From assembly GCA_020860025.1 (NCBI GenBank), contig JAJBVC010000203.1, forward strand, positions 1 through 21,969: DNA of 21,969 nt, in the 5' to 3' direction. Each line of letters opens with the position of its first letter. Position 1 is the stretch's first letter. Made by a program: the position numbers and the translations under genes. Below are positions 6,445-14,971 of the stretch, one piece after another. This DNA is from Clostridiales bacterium (GTDB lineage Bacteria > Bacillota > Clostridia > Oscillospirales > Acutalibacteraceae). The notes beneath the pieces were generated by a model that saw only the letters and a program-made list of their open reading frames with translations, was not told where the DNA came from and did not search any database.

Positions 6445-8253
6445 ATGAAAAAAGACGGTTTAGGCGCCAAGGTCAAGGCGCTCGGCACCGACATAAAAAC
6501 GCACTGGAACAAACCGGCACCCGGTAAATACGTTCCGTATCGTGAATATGTCGACATCGTATTTGGAGTAGGCAGTAACTATGCCGCTTCAAAAACACTG
6601 GAATATCTGACGTTTGCGGCAAGCTGTTACCTGCTAATGTATCACTATCGGCTTCCCTACATCACATTTTCGGTTATCACAATCATCAATATGCCGCTTA
6701 ACTATATCTGGACTCTCATATCCTGGATAGTTAACGACAACCTCGGCTTTTTGCCGAAGAAAACGGAACGAAAGTTTAACTTGCTTTACTTCGTTTTGGT
6801 GGCGATAGGTCTATCAATGATTATAGGCGACTATTCGCAGTTATTTGACCAATCGGGTAAATTTGTTACATATCTTAACGGTCTCGAGGGAATAAGCGCC
6901 GCCTCGACGTTTAAAATCCTCGGCACACATATTCTGTGGAACGGCTGGTATGGTTTAAGAAATATTTTCTGGCGTAAAAAGCTTATACCGAAATTCGGCA
7001 GATATAAGTATTCGCTTTACTGCGATTTCATACCTAAGAACATAATGGTATTTCTTCTCGGCTGGCTTCCTTTCTATACAACGATTACAGACGTTACAAC
7101 AAGAGTTTGGGTATGCAATCTTCTGTTTGCCTGCTATAATATGTTCGGCTTTGCAAACAACCTTGAAACCTGCACTCAAAACTGTAGTCCTAACGTTCGT
7201 GAAAGAATTTTTGTAAGGTCTTATCCGATTAAGATTTCGCATTTGGCGCAGTCAATTCTTGCGATTATTCTTCCTGTATTTATAGGAATGTGCGAAGATG
7301 AATGGGCAGATATTGCGGTATTTAAATACATTATTCCGTTTACGTTCCTTGCTTTCTCATCTCTTACGATGATACTTGCCGGCAGGATTAAAGAGAGAAT
7401 ACCTCAGCCGCCGCTTGAAAAGAAGGTTAAAATCAATTTCTGGGACGGAATGTTCGGTGTAATGCGAAACAAGTACAAGTGGATTCAAACAATCGTAGGT
7501 CTGCTTGATTCTCTCGGAAACGGTATGCTTGCGTTTACCACTGTTCTTTACCTTTACACGTTCAGGTTAAGCGGTCTTGCGTACAGTCTTATTGTTGCGC
7601 TCGTTTCGTTTGCCGGTACGCCGCCCGATTTGTTTACGCCGTATTTCATAAAGAGGTTCTCGTATAAACAGGTAATGATATTCTATCAGCTCTCACGAGC
7701 CGCCTGCTATACTGTTATAGTTTGCTGCTATCTGTTCTTGGGCGACCATTTAATGCTATGCGGTACACTTTCCGTTATTATGCTGTTTATTTCGGAAATG
7801 TTCCAAACAGTACCAAAGGCTATAAGCCACGATATGGACGTTCGTGTCAACGACTATCAGATGTACCTTTCAGGCGAAAGACTTGAAAACTTCTCAGGTG
7901 TTTTCGGCTGGTTTACAGGCCCTATCACTTCATTCGTAGGTCTTATTATCCCGATACTTTTGCTTAAATACGGCTTTAACAGTAACTGGGACGTACTGTT
8001 TATTGACAGTTCAAGAATAAAAATTATAGTTATCCCCATTATATTTGATATTGCCGGTTATCTTCTTATGACTATTCCGTACATATTCTGGGATTATAAC
8101 GACGACAAGCAAAACAAGGTTATGGAAGTTTTGCGGCGTCGTGAGGAGGTAACACGAAAGCAATATAATGAGGAACATAACATCCACAGTGACGAAAACG
8201 AAAATGTTACAGTCGCTGAAAATGAAGAAGCTCAAGCGGAGGTGACGTCGTGA
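6445..8253 (+). CDS. GPH/MFS-type membrane transporter, substrate unknown
   Basis: A 602-residue integral membrane protein with about twelve hydrophobic segments in two blocks. It resembles the glycoside-pentoside-hexuronide (melibiose-carrier-like, MFS_2) branch of the major facilitator superfamily, whose members carry sugars with cations. It is longer than the usual 450-500 residues: a charged N-terminal stretch precedes an early YREYVDIVFGVGSNY segment, and the last 45 or so residues form a Glu/Asn-rich hydrophilic tail. The GPH cation-site residues cannot be assigned by eye. It starts at ATG 6445 behind a long structured leader and overlaps the LRR gene by four bases (GTGA), so the two products probably act together. 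The transporter fold is fairly sure; substrate and even transport activity are not. Confidence 0.75.
   Translation: MKKDGLGAKVKALGTDIKTHWNKPAPGKYVPYREYVDIVFGVGSNYAASKTLEYLTFAASCYLLMYHYRLPYITFSVITIINMPLNYIWTLISWIVNDNLGFLPKKTERKFNLLYFVLVAIGLSMIIGDYSQLFDQSGKFVTYLNGLEGISAASTFKILGTHILWNGWYGLRNIFWRKKLIPKFGRYKYSLYCDFIPKNIMVFLLGWLPFYTTITDVTTRVWVCNLLFACYNMFGFANNLETCTQNCSPNVRERIFVRSYPIKISHLAQSILAIILPVFIGMCEDEWADIAVFKYIIPFTFLAFSSLTMILAGRIKERIPQPPLEKKVKINFWDGMFGVMRNKYKWIQTIVGLLDSLGNGMLAFTTVLYLYTFRLSGLAYSLIVALVSFAGTPPDLFTPYFIKRFSYKQVMIFYQLSRAACYTVIVCCYLFLGDHLMLCGTLSVIMLFISEMFQTVPKAISHDMDVRVNDYQMYLSGERLENFSGVFGWFTGPITSFVGLIIPILLLKYGFNSNWDVLFIDSSRIKIIVIPIIFDIAGYLLMTIPYIFWDYNDDKQNKVMEVLRRREEVTRKQYNEEHNIHSDENENVTVAENEEAQAEVTS
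8238..8242 (+). promoter_or_regulatory. Ribosome site for the GTG-initiated LRR gene
   Basis: A perfect GGAGG inside the end of the transporter gene, seven bases before the GTG at 8250. It supports the non-ATG start and translational coupling. Confidence 0.8.
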
Positions 8254-9803
8254 ATAATAAAAAGAAAAAGGAGAAATCTAAAAAGGATGACGACTTTCTT
8301 GCTCAGGAAGCTGCTGAAGAGCAGGAAACCGCCACTGAATATACGCTTGATATTCCTGAGGATGAAATATGGACATATCAGATTGAGGGCTTGCAGAAGC
8401 CACATATCGGAAAACCGTTTGAAAATGCAAAGGGCAAAAAGGCAATATTCATAATCGTTCTTGTTGTTGCTATTTGCTGTTCAATGTTCTTTTCAGTATA
8501 CGCTGTTCATAATGACGAATACGAATATAAAGAGCTTGATGACGGAACATATGAGCTTGTTAAATTTTCAAACAGTAACAATATAGTTGATATTACAATC
8601 GACTACGTTGTTGACCTTGACACAGGAGAAAAGGATTACACAAAGCCTATTTCCGTTATTGACGAATACGCCTTTAACTGTGATGAAACACTTAACTCTA
8701 TTACATTCGGCAAAGACGTAAGGTCTATTGACGGCAAATCAATTTACAGCTGCTGGTACGTTCAAAATGTATGGATTGACGATGAAAATCCGTATTACTG
8801 CGACATTGACGGCGTTGTATATACTGCCGATTTAACCGAAATAGTCCACTATCCTAACGACCACGATAAGTATCTGAGGGCTCAAAACGGCTATGACAAT
8901 CTCCTTGATGATGACGGAGAAGAAATGGAAGAGCTTTGGGGTACAACAAATCGTTATGATGAAAAATTTTATCAGCAATATAACAGAGACACAAGAACGT
9001 ATGTTTTGCCGTCAACAGTAACGACTATCGGCGAGCTTGCGTTTGCATACTCTAATATTGTTGATTTATACATTCCTAACAGTGTTACAAAAATGGATAA
9101 TATGGCTATTTTCAAAAACACTGTACTGACCAATATTTTCAGTTACGATACCGATACGGTTATAAGCGATACAACTTATAAGGCAATCGACTCTATGACG
9201 TCGATTCAGGCATCACTGCCCGACAGTCTGGAATATATCGGTTCAGACTGTATGTACTACACGAGAGCGCTTTCGTATATGTATATTCCGGAGTCGGTTA
9301 CATATATAGGTCACCACGCTTTTTGGGACGCTGTTTACGAAGATGACAACGATGAACTTGCCGGCATTACAGCCATTAACACTCCTTTAAGCGAAGATGA
9401 ATGGGACGAAAAGGTTGAAACCGGCGACCAGTGGAGAGCGCAGTACGACTATATGCTTTTCAAAAAGTCGATTGACGTCAACTATTCGGTTGAGCGTGAG
9501 GACTGGGAAACAACACTGAAAAGTAATATAAACCGTGAATATTACTGGGCGGTTCAATGGGTAATTAACAACAAGTCCGACGAAGTAAAAGCAGCATCGT
9601 CTTACCTTGTTAAAGACCTTAACGACGACGGTATACCCGAGCTTGTTTTGAGAGTACTCGATGAGGATACAAACGAGACTGTTGACACCGTAATAACATT
9701 TGAATATAACTATCTTCAGGATTATGACGGTGAGGCTGTATATAGTGACAGTGAATTCAGCGCTCTTGAGGATCAGGCTCAGATTGAAGCGATTTTAAAC
9801 TAA
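8250..9803 (+). CDS. Membrane-anchored leucine-rich repeat (BspA-like) protein
   Basis: Function unknown. The 517-residue protein has a very acidic and Lys-rich cytoplasmic N terminus (1-60), one membrane segment (about 65-86) and a long extracellular part, so topology is N-in. The outside region carries irregular BspA/LRR_5-type repeats: SVIDEYAF...SITFGKDVRSIDGKSIYSC, PSTVTTIGELAFAYSNIVDLYIPNSVTKMDNMAIF, and PDSLEYIGSDCMYY...YIPESVTYIGHHAF. The last 90 or so residues hold DLNDDGIPEL (from D456), a calcium-loop-like motif common in exported clostridial proteins. It starts at GTG after GGAGG, overlapping the transporter gene by four bases. The LRR face suggests binding to a protein or glycan partner, perhaps the cotranslated transporter; this is inference. 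A strong terminator follows. Confidence 0.82.
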   Translation: MNNKKKKEKSKKDDDFLAQEAAEEQETATEYTLDIPEDEIWTYQIEGLQKPHIGKPFENAKGKKAIFIIVLVVAICCSMFFSVYAVHNDEYEYKELDDGTYELVKFSNSNNIVDITIDYVVDLDTGEKDYTKPISVIDEYAFNCDETLNSITFGKDVRSIDGKSIYSCWYVQNVWIDDENPYYCDIDGVVYTADLTEIVHYPNDHDKYLRAQNGYDNLLDDDGEEMEELWGTTNRYDEKFYQQYNRDTRTYVLPSTVTTIGELAFAYSNIVDLYIPNSVTKMDNMAIFKNTVLTNIFSYDTDTVISDTTYKAIDSMTSIQASLPDSLEYIGSDCMYYTRALSYMYIPESVTYIGHHAFWDAVYEDDNDELAGITAINTPLSEDEWDEKVETGDQWRAQYDYMLFKKSIDVNYSVEREDWETTLKSNINREYYWAVQWVINNKSDEVKAASSYLVKDLNDDGIPELVLRVLDEDTNETVDTVITFEYNYLQDYDGEAVYSDSEFSALEDQAQIEAILN

Positions 9804-9828
9804 TCAGACTGATAAACCTTTAAACATA

Positions 9829-9860
9829 AAAGGACTGTGAAATAAACATCACAGTCCTTT
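9829..9860. terminator. Bidirectional terminator between convergent genes
   Basis: AAAGGACTGTGA (9829-9840) pairs perfectly over 12 bases with TCACAGTCCTTT (9849-9860), with an eight-base loop. The arms begin with A runs and end with T runs, and AT-rich DNA flanks both sides, so it can end the LRR operon on the plus strand and the serine hydrolase gene on the minus strand. Confidence 0.88.
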
Positions 9861-9897
9861 AGTTATATATTATATTAAAAATAAAAATAGATTTATT

Positions 9898-11508
9898 TTA
9901 GTTTTCTTTCTCTTCCTCGTCAACAAATTTGCCTTTGAAGTCAGGTTCGACAATCGGTAATCCGAGAACTTTTACAGCCTCTTTTATAACGTCTTCAGTA
10001 ATTTCTCCACGAATCGGGTGACCCGTAAACGTCATATAATATACAACCAAATCCTCAAGACGAGGTGTCATTTCATTGATGATTTTGACTTTGTTTTCAT
10101 CGTAAAAGACGAAAGTAAATTTACGAACGTGAGCAGTTTCAATAGGACGAATCCACAGTTTAAGGCTGCCGTCCTCCTGCCATGAGGCTTTGGAATATGT
10201 ATGATAATGAAGATCACCGAGCGTAATTTCAGAAACTCTGTACTCGCCGTCCATTCCGGCATAAAGAGTATTCTCATAATCCTTTTCACGCCAGTAGAAT
10301 TCAAGCGCATCATCGTGAAAATTAAAGCGTATACTGTTAATTTCACCCGGCTTATTATAAAGCATTTGAGTTATTGTAATCGTGATTACTGAAACAAATT
10401 CGGAGCTTTTGCATTTAATAAGTCTGCCCGAAATCTGTTCCTCAAGCTCCTTATTTCTCGGTGTAGGCTCAAGTTCCTCTACAGCACAAGACGAAATCGT
10501 GTCAAGCATCTGGCTGTAAGCCTCTTTATTTTCAGGCAAAGGCTCATACTTAAAGCACTCGGGAAAATATTTCCAAAACACTTTCATAACCTTATAATCC
10601 TCTGCCTCACCGCAGTTAAGCACAACAAGCGCATCATACTCGGGAAACATAAAGCAGCGTTGACCAAACAAGCCGTCGGCACGATAGCTGTTGGCAATAG
10701 GATTGCGCCAAAACTGATAGCCGTAACCGACCATATTGTCAATATATCCGTCACGTACGGAATTTACCTGCTTTCTTGTAGCCTCTTTGACCCAAATTTC
10801 AGGAATAAGCTGTGTTCCGTCAATCCACTTGCCGTTATGAATATACGGCAGGAAAAACTTTGCAACATCCTCGCTTTTCATATAAAGTCCCCAGCCGCCT
10901 GCATTGTTCCCTGCGCCGTCACTTTCCCAAAACGGTTTTTCTATTCCGAGAGGCTCGAACATTCTCGGATAAAGATAATCAATAACGCTCATTCCCGTTA
11001 CCTTTGTCACAATAGCGGAAAGCATAAACGAATTTTCGGAAATATAATTGAACTTTGTATTCGGAGGCAGAAGAAATGTCGCATTCATAAAGTTGGAAAT
11101 CCAGTCGGCATTTCCCTTTTCTTCAAGAACTGTAATAAGCTTGTCGGAGTGCATTGTAAGGAGCATCCTCACAGTAACCATTCTGTTAAAAGGACGCTTG
11201 CTCATAACATAATCGGGGAAAAACGACGCTACCCTATCGTCAAGACTTATCAATCCCTCGCTTATTGCAAAGCCTACGGCGGTTGAAACTACAGACTTGC
11301 TCATTGAATAAAGCACATGAGGCGACTGCGCATTGTACGGAGCATAAAAGCCTTGAGCGCACACCTTGTCGTGACGAACAACAGTAAAACTTTGCAGTCC
11401 CAATTTTTTCTCGTTTATCTCGTTTAAAAAAGCGGTTACGGCACTGCTGTCAAGACCGACCTCTTCGGGAGTAACGTGTTCAAGCTCACAGTTTTTCAAC
11501 CTATCCAT
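9898..11508 (-). CDS. Serine hydrolase of the class C beta-lactamase family
   Basis: Belongs to the beta-lactamase/D-alanyl-D-alanine carboxypeptidase-like serine hydrolases (PF00144). The nucleophile motif SMSK is at residues 68-71 in LYSMSKSVVSTAVG (S68, K71). The tyrosine motif is probably Y155 in FNYISENSF, where the usual YSN/YxN reads YIS. GGWGLYMKSEDVAKF (204-218) is the family block after it. About 330 residues form the catalytic domain; the remaining 200 resemble the beta-rich C-terminal tail of cytosolic esterase-type members. No signal peptide is visible, which argues against a resistance or cell-wall enzyme and for an esterase or peptidase of unknown substrate. ATG at 11508 follows AAAAGGAG (11519-11526). 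It is monocistronic with a repeat-bearing promoter. Confidence 0.85.
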   Translation of the reverse strand: MDRLKNCELEHVTPEEVGLDSSAVTAFLNEINEKKLGLQSFTVVRHDKVCAQGFYAPYNAQSPHVLYSMSKSVVSTAVGFAISEGLISLDDRVASFFPDYVMSKRPFNRMVTVRMLLTMHSDKLITVLEEKGNADWISNFMNATFLLPPNTKFNYISENSFMLSAIVTKVTGMSVIDYLYPRMFEPLGIEKPFWESDGAGNNAGGWGLYMKSEDVAKFFLPYIHNGKWIDGTQLIPEIWVKEATRKQVNSVRDGYIDNMVGYGYQFWRNPIANSYRADGLFGQRCFMFPEYDALVVLNCGEAEDYKVMKVFWKYFPECFKYEPLPENKEAYSQMLDTISSCAVEELEPTPRNKELEEQISGRLIKCKSSEFVSVITITITQMLYNKPGEINSIRFNFHDDALEFYWREKDYENTLYAGMDGEYRVSEITLGDLHYHTYSKASWQEDGSLKLWIRPIETAHVRKFTFVFYDENKVKIINEMTPRLEDLVVYYMTFTGHPIRGEITEDVIKEAVKVLGLPIVEPDFKGKFVDEEEKEN

Positions 11509-11533
11509 ATGACATAATCTCCTTTTATCACTT

Positions 11534-11580
11534 TAATTCAATATTACATCACAATTCTAATACAATATTACATCACATTT
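11534..11580. repeat. Tandem direct repeat over the hydrolase promoter, candidate operator
   Basis: CAATATTACATCACA occurs exactly twice, at 11539-11553 and 11563-11577, 24 bases apart; including flanks the match is 21 of 23 (TAATnCAATATTACATCACAnTT). The right copy contains the -10 element of the minus-strand promoter and the left copy lies just after the predicted transcription start. This placement suits a repressor-binding pair. Confidence 0.65.
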
Positions 11581-11593
11581 GGTTTTATTTCAA
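11565..11593 (-). promoter_or_regulatory. Promoter of the serine hydrolase gene
   Basis: On the minus strand, TTGAAA (11588-11593), a 17-base spacer and TAATAT (11565-11570). Predicted start near 11558, with a leader of about 50 bases. The -10 lies inside one copy of the direct repeat. Confidence 0.6.
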
Positions 11594-11612
11594 CAGTAAA
11601 ACAAAATAAAAT

Positions 11613-11640
11613 TTGACTTTTTGGCGTTATTGTATATAAT
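11613..11640 (+). promoter_or_regulatory. Promoter of the CHAP-protein operon
   Basis: TTGACT (11613-11618), a 16-base spacer and TATAAT (11635-11640), divergent from the hydrolase promoter; the two -35 elements are 20 bases apart. Predicted start near 11647, leader about 63 bases. A second TATAAT at 11672-11677 has no matching -35. Confidence 0.7.
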
Positions 11641-11696
11641 TAAATTAGTATATTATATTTATTTGGAATAGTATAATATCCGCAATTCGTGATACC

Positions 11697-11700
11697 GGAG
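11697..11700 (+). promoter_or_regulatory. Ribosome site that sets the CHAP-protein start at ATG 11710
   Basis: GGAG nine bases before ATG 11710. An in-frame GTG at 11689 lies upstream of this site and would put seven residues ahead of the signal peptide, so it is rejected. Confidence 0.7.
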
Positions 11701-11709
11701 AATATTGCA

Positions 11710-13002
11710 ATGAAGAACATTGTTAAAAAAGCAATATCTGTAATTATGTGCGCAGTTATATTAACGGTTTTCTGTCAGCCGTTTTGTGCAAATGCGGCTA
11801 CTGAAAGTCAGCTCAGAAGCAAGGTTGTTTCAATAGCGAGCAATGAGGTTGGATATACAGGCACTTCTACATACTGCAAATACGGTGAATGGTACGGCTA
11901 TCAGGGCGGATGGTGTACAACATTTGTGCTTTGGTGCTTTTATCAGGCGGGCGAAAGCTATGATGTTGATTTGTACGGAAAAATCGTACCGAGCGGCGGC
12001 AACTGCAACAGTATGCTCAGCTGGTTTGAAAACAAAGGTCGTTATCACAAATACGGCAGCGACTACACTCCCAAGAAAGGCGACATCGTATTTTTTGACT
12101 GGAGCGGTAACGGTTCTTCACAGCACGTAGGAATCGTAACGTCTGTATCGGGCAGTACGGTTTATACTATCGAGGGTAACTGCTCGGGAAAGGTTAAGTC
12201 AAGAGAATATACAAAAAGCGGTTCCAAACCTTACAATAACGTCAGCTCCATAATGGGTTACGGCTCACCGAACTATTCTTCCGTCAGCAGCGGTAAATCA
12301 AAAACCACTACAAAAAAGACTACAACCACCAAAAAGAGTACGACAACCAAAAAAAGCACCACTACAAAAAAGAATACTACTAAGAAATCAACTACTTCAA
12401 AAACAACTCAATCATCTTCAAGCACGACAAAATCATCTCAAAGCACTACTAAAGACGATACAACAGCTACAACCGAAACGACAACCGAAGCTGCTACCGA
12501 GGCGGCGGAGCTTACCGAACTTTCTATTTACGCAGCCACATATGATTTACAAATCGGCGACAGCGTTACGCTCGAATACAGTGTAGAGCCAAGCGATGCG
12601 CAGGCTGTTGTCGGATATTTTTGCGACGATGAGGGAATTATTGAAATCGGCTCTCAGGGAAATATCACGGCTATCGGCGAGGGCACAGCTACAGTAGTCG
12701 TCTGTGCTAACGATGATTTGTACAAGCAATGCGACTTTGTCGTTACGGAAGCTAAAGCCGAGGTCAGCACGGTAGACGATACCACAGCTACAAGAAAGGT
12801 AGTCGGAACAACCGAGCAGGAGGTTGCTACAACCGAAAGAAATGTTCAAAGCGTGCTTACACGAATGGGAATCAATGTAACACAGCTGAGTCAATACAAA
12901 CAGTTTTATGCAATACCTATTGCCATTGTAGGAACTACGGCAATAATTTCACTTTTTGTATTTACTGTAAGAAAAATCAAAAACAGAAAACGTAATAAAT
13001 AA
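11710..13002 (+). CDS. Secreted, C-terminally membrane-anchored CHAP-domain protein with Ig-like domain
   Basis: Probable peptidoglycan amidase or endopeptidase. The 430-residue protein has a signal peptide (1-29, cleavage after ANA) and a CHAP domain (about 32-190) with catalytic C69 in GGWCTTFVLWC, H139 in SQHVGIV and E155/N157 in IEGN. A Thr/Lys/Ser-rich low-complexity linker follows (about 195-262), then a bacterial Ig-like (BIG2-type) domain (about 265-345) and a hydrophobic segment (about 399-420) ending in a basic tail. This puts the enzyme on the outer face of the membrane, held by its C terminus with the linker spanning into the wall; no sortase motif is seen. It heads a probable five-gene run (CHAP, dehydratase, ktrB, ktrA, cupin), 51 bases before the dehydratase. 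Cell-wall substrate and bond are inferred. Confidence 0.87.
   Translation: MKNIVKKAISVIMCAVILTVFCQPFCANAATESQLRSKVVSIASNEVGYTGTSTYCKYGEWYGYQGGWCTTFVLWCFYQAGESYDVDLYGKIVPSGGNCNSMLSWFENKGRYHKYGSDYTPKKGDIVFFDWSGNGSSQHVGIVTSVSGSTVYTIEGNCSGKVKSREYTKSGSKPYNNVSSIMGYGSPNYSSVSSGKSKTTTKKTTTTKKSTTTKKSTTTKKNTTKKSTTSKTTQSSSSTTKSSQSTTKDDTTATTETTTEAATEAAELTELSIYAATYDLQIGDSVTLEYSVEPSDAQAVVGYFCDDEGIIEIGSQGNITAIGEGTATVVVCANDDLYKQCDFVVTEAKAEVSTVDDTTATRKVVGTTEQEVATTERNVQSVLTRMGINVTQLSQYKQFYAIPIAIVGTTAIISLFVFTVRKIKNRKRNK
12295..12495 (+). repeat. Low-complexity Thr/Lys linker-coding tract
   Basis: Imperfect short repeats built from ACTACAAAAAAG-like units encode runs of TTTKK and STTTKK, passing into Ser/Thr and then Thr/Glu/Ala-rich sequence. 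Such tracts change length by slippage and are typical of wall-spanning linkers in this group. Confidence 0.75.
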
Positions 13003-13053
13003 TAAAAAGATAAATAAAAACTCAACTTAAAAAAGGATAAAGGAGAAATATAA

Positions 13054-14952
13054 ATGGCGATAGATTCACAAAAATACAACGGACTGTTTCGTAAAATCAT
13101 TATGATGCTCATTGACATAGCACTGTTCTTTTTTATGGACGTTATGGTTTGTTTCTTTGTATACGGCGAATCTGTTTTGGAATCCGCATATTCTCCGATT
13201 TTATTTAATTATGTTCATCTCATAGTCACAAGCGTACTGATTGTTCTTATAAACTATTTATTCAGACTTTATAAAAGCGTATGGACTTTTGCCGGAACCG
13301 AAGAAATTGTTTCATGCTTTCTTGCCGGAATAGTTGATACGGCTGTACTTTTTGCGGTAGACCGTATACTGTTTAAGTACGTTTTAAAACAATCCGGCGG
13401 TATTCCCTTTTACGGATACATACTTGCGGCGTTTTTGACTGTAGTATTTTTGTGCGTTCCACGTACAGGTTACAGAGTCTTAAGACGAGAATTTCACAAA
13501 GGAACAAGGTCAATAAAGCTTCACAAAAACAGCCGTGGCGTAAAACGAGTTATGATTATAGGCGCAGGCTATATGGGAAATACTATTATTGATGATATTA
13601 TCAATAATCAGGAAAGTAAGCGTATACCTGTCGTTGCTGTCGATGATAATCCTGCAAAGCGTGGAAAAAGAATTAACAGCGTTAAAATTGCGGGTAATTG
13701 TACAGAAATACCTGAACTTGTTGATAAATATGATGTTGACGAGATAATTTTATGCCTGCCGTCCGCTTCTGTGGCAAGGCAGAATGAAATTATGCAGATT
13801 GCGCTTTCAACGGGCAGAACCGTTAAAAAATCGCCGTCTATAGCTGATTTTCTTGAAGACGGAAATGCGTCGGTAAAGCATATAAGAAATGTTGATATTA
13901 CAGACCTTTTGGCAAGAGATGAGGTTACGCTTGACATTCAGGTTTGCCGTTACCTTATCGGTCAGACGATTCTCGTAACGGGCGGTGGCGCTTCAATAGG
14001 TTCGGAAATCTGTATGCAGTGCGCAAGATATAAGCCAAAGACTATTGTTATTTTTGATATTTATGAAAACTGTGCTTTTGAGCTTCAAAACGAACTTTTA
14101 CAAAAATACGGCGATAAAATAAATATTTACGTTCGTATAGGCTCGGTGCGTGATACCGAAAGACTAAACGAGGTTTTTGAGGAATTTCATCCCGACGTTG
14201 TGTTCCACGCAGCGGCGCATAAACACGTTCCGCTTATGGAGGATTCTCCGTGCGAAGCTGTTAAAAACAATATTTTCGGTACATACAATGTTGCGATAAC
14301 CGCTGATAAATTCAATGTTCCCAAAATGGTTATTCTTTCAACCGACAAAGCTGTTAGCCCTACTAATGTTATGGGCGCTACAAAGCGTGTAACGGAAATT
14401 ATTGTTCAGTATATGAACGAAGTAAGTAAAAATACGAAGTATGCAGCCGTTCGTTTCGGCAACGTACTCGGCTCACACGGCTCTGTTATACCGATATTTA
14501 AAAAGCAGATTGAACAGGGCGGCCCGGTATGCGTAACTCACCCCGATATAACTCGCTACTTTATGACTATACCCGAGGCGGCGCAGCTTGTATGCCAGGC
14601 AGGCGGTCTTGCAAACGGCGGTGAAATATTCGTTCTTGATATGGGTGAGCCTGTTAAAATTATGGATTTGGCTGAAAATCTTATAAAGCTTTCCGGATTT
14701 ACGGTTGAAGAAATAGGAATTAAAATCACAGGACTCAGACCCGGCGAAAAGCTCTACGAGGAGCTTGCTCTTGAAAGTGAAATGGAAACAAGAAGCAAAA
14801 CCGCTAATGAAAAAATTTATGTTAATCAGCCTGCAAAAATCGACCCTGTGAAATTTGAAAAATCACTTACAATGCTTAAAAACATTAACAATGATAACGT
14901 AAGAGAAGTATTGCAGGAAATCGTGCCGAATTATCACCCGTCGGAGAATTAA
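13054..14952 (+). CDS. Membrane nucleotide-sugar 4,6-dehydratase (CapD/WbpM/PglF-like)
   Basis: Converts a UDP-N-acetyl sugar, probably UDP-GlcNAc, to its 4-keto-6-deoxy form, the entry to modified sugars in capsule, teichoic acid or glycoprotein glycans. The 632-residue architecture is standard: four N-terminal membrane segments (about 12-135), a CoA-binding-like Rossmann domain (from VMIIGAGYMG, about 165) and a C-terminal SDR domain. The NAD motif is TGGGASIGSE (309-318; TGAGGSIGSE is commoner), followed by HAAAHKHVPLMED and TDKAVSPTNVMGATKR (430-445). M440 replaces the usual SDR tyrosine and K444 is catalytic, as in WbpM/PglF. ATG follows AAAGGAG (13039-13045). No glycosyltransferases are adjacent, so it is isolated from a glycan locus here. 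The substrate is inferred. Confidence 0.92.
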   Translation: MAIDSQKYNGLFRKIIMMLIDIALFFFMDVMVCFFVYGESVLESAYSPILFNYVHLIVTSVLIVLINYLFRLYKSVWTFAGTEEIVSCFLAGIVDTAVLFAVDRILFKYVLKQSGGIPFYGYILAAFLTVVFLCVPRTGYRVLRREFHKGTRSIKLHKNSRGVKRVMIIGAGYMGNTIIDDIINNQESKRIPVVAVDDNPAKRGKRINSVKIAGNCTEIPELVDKYDVDEIILCLPSASVARQNEIMQIALSTGRTVKKSPSIADFLEDGNASVKHIRNVDITDLLARDEVTLDIQVCRYLIGQTILVTGGGASIGSEICMQCARYKPKTIVIFDIYENCAFELQNELLQKYGDKINIYVRIGSVRDTERLNEVFEEFHPDVVFHAAAHKHVPLMEDSPCEAVKNNIFGTYNVAITADKFNVPKMVILSTDKAVSPTNVMGATKRVTEIIVQYMNEVSKNTKYAAVRFGNVLGSHGSVIPIFKKQIEQGGPVCVTHPDITRYFMTIPEAAQLVCQAGGLANGGEIFVLDMGEPVKIMDLAENLIKLSGFTVEEIGIKITGLRPGEKLYEELALESEMETRSKTANEKIYVNQPAKIDPVKFEKSLTMLKNINNDNVREVLQEIVPNYHPSEN

Positions 14953-14959
14953 GTGTTTT

Positions 14960-14963
14960 GGAG
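14960..14963 (+). promoter_or_regulatory. Ribosome site for the TTG-initiated ktrB
   Basis: GGAG, eight bases before TTG 14972. The first downstream ATG is far inside the conserved domain, so the TTG is the start. Confidence 0.65.
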
Positions 14964-14971
14964 TTTTCGTA

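Noticed and set aside
10660..11286. Plus-strand open frame of 208 codons inside the serine hydrolase gene
   Set aside because: It is antisense to a conserved coding region whose minus-strand frame has clear family motifs; the translation resembles nothing recognisable.
12295..12495. Repetitive ACTACAAAAAAG-like tract considered as a CRISPR or mobile repeat
   Set aside because: It stays in frame within the CHAP-protein gene and encodes a Thr/Lys linker; there are no spacers or regular period.
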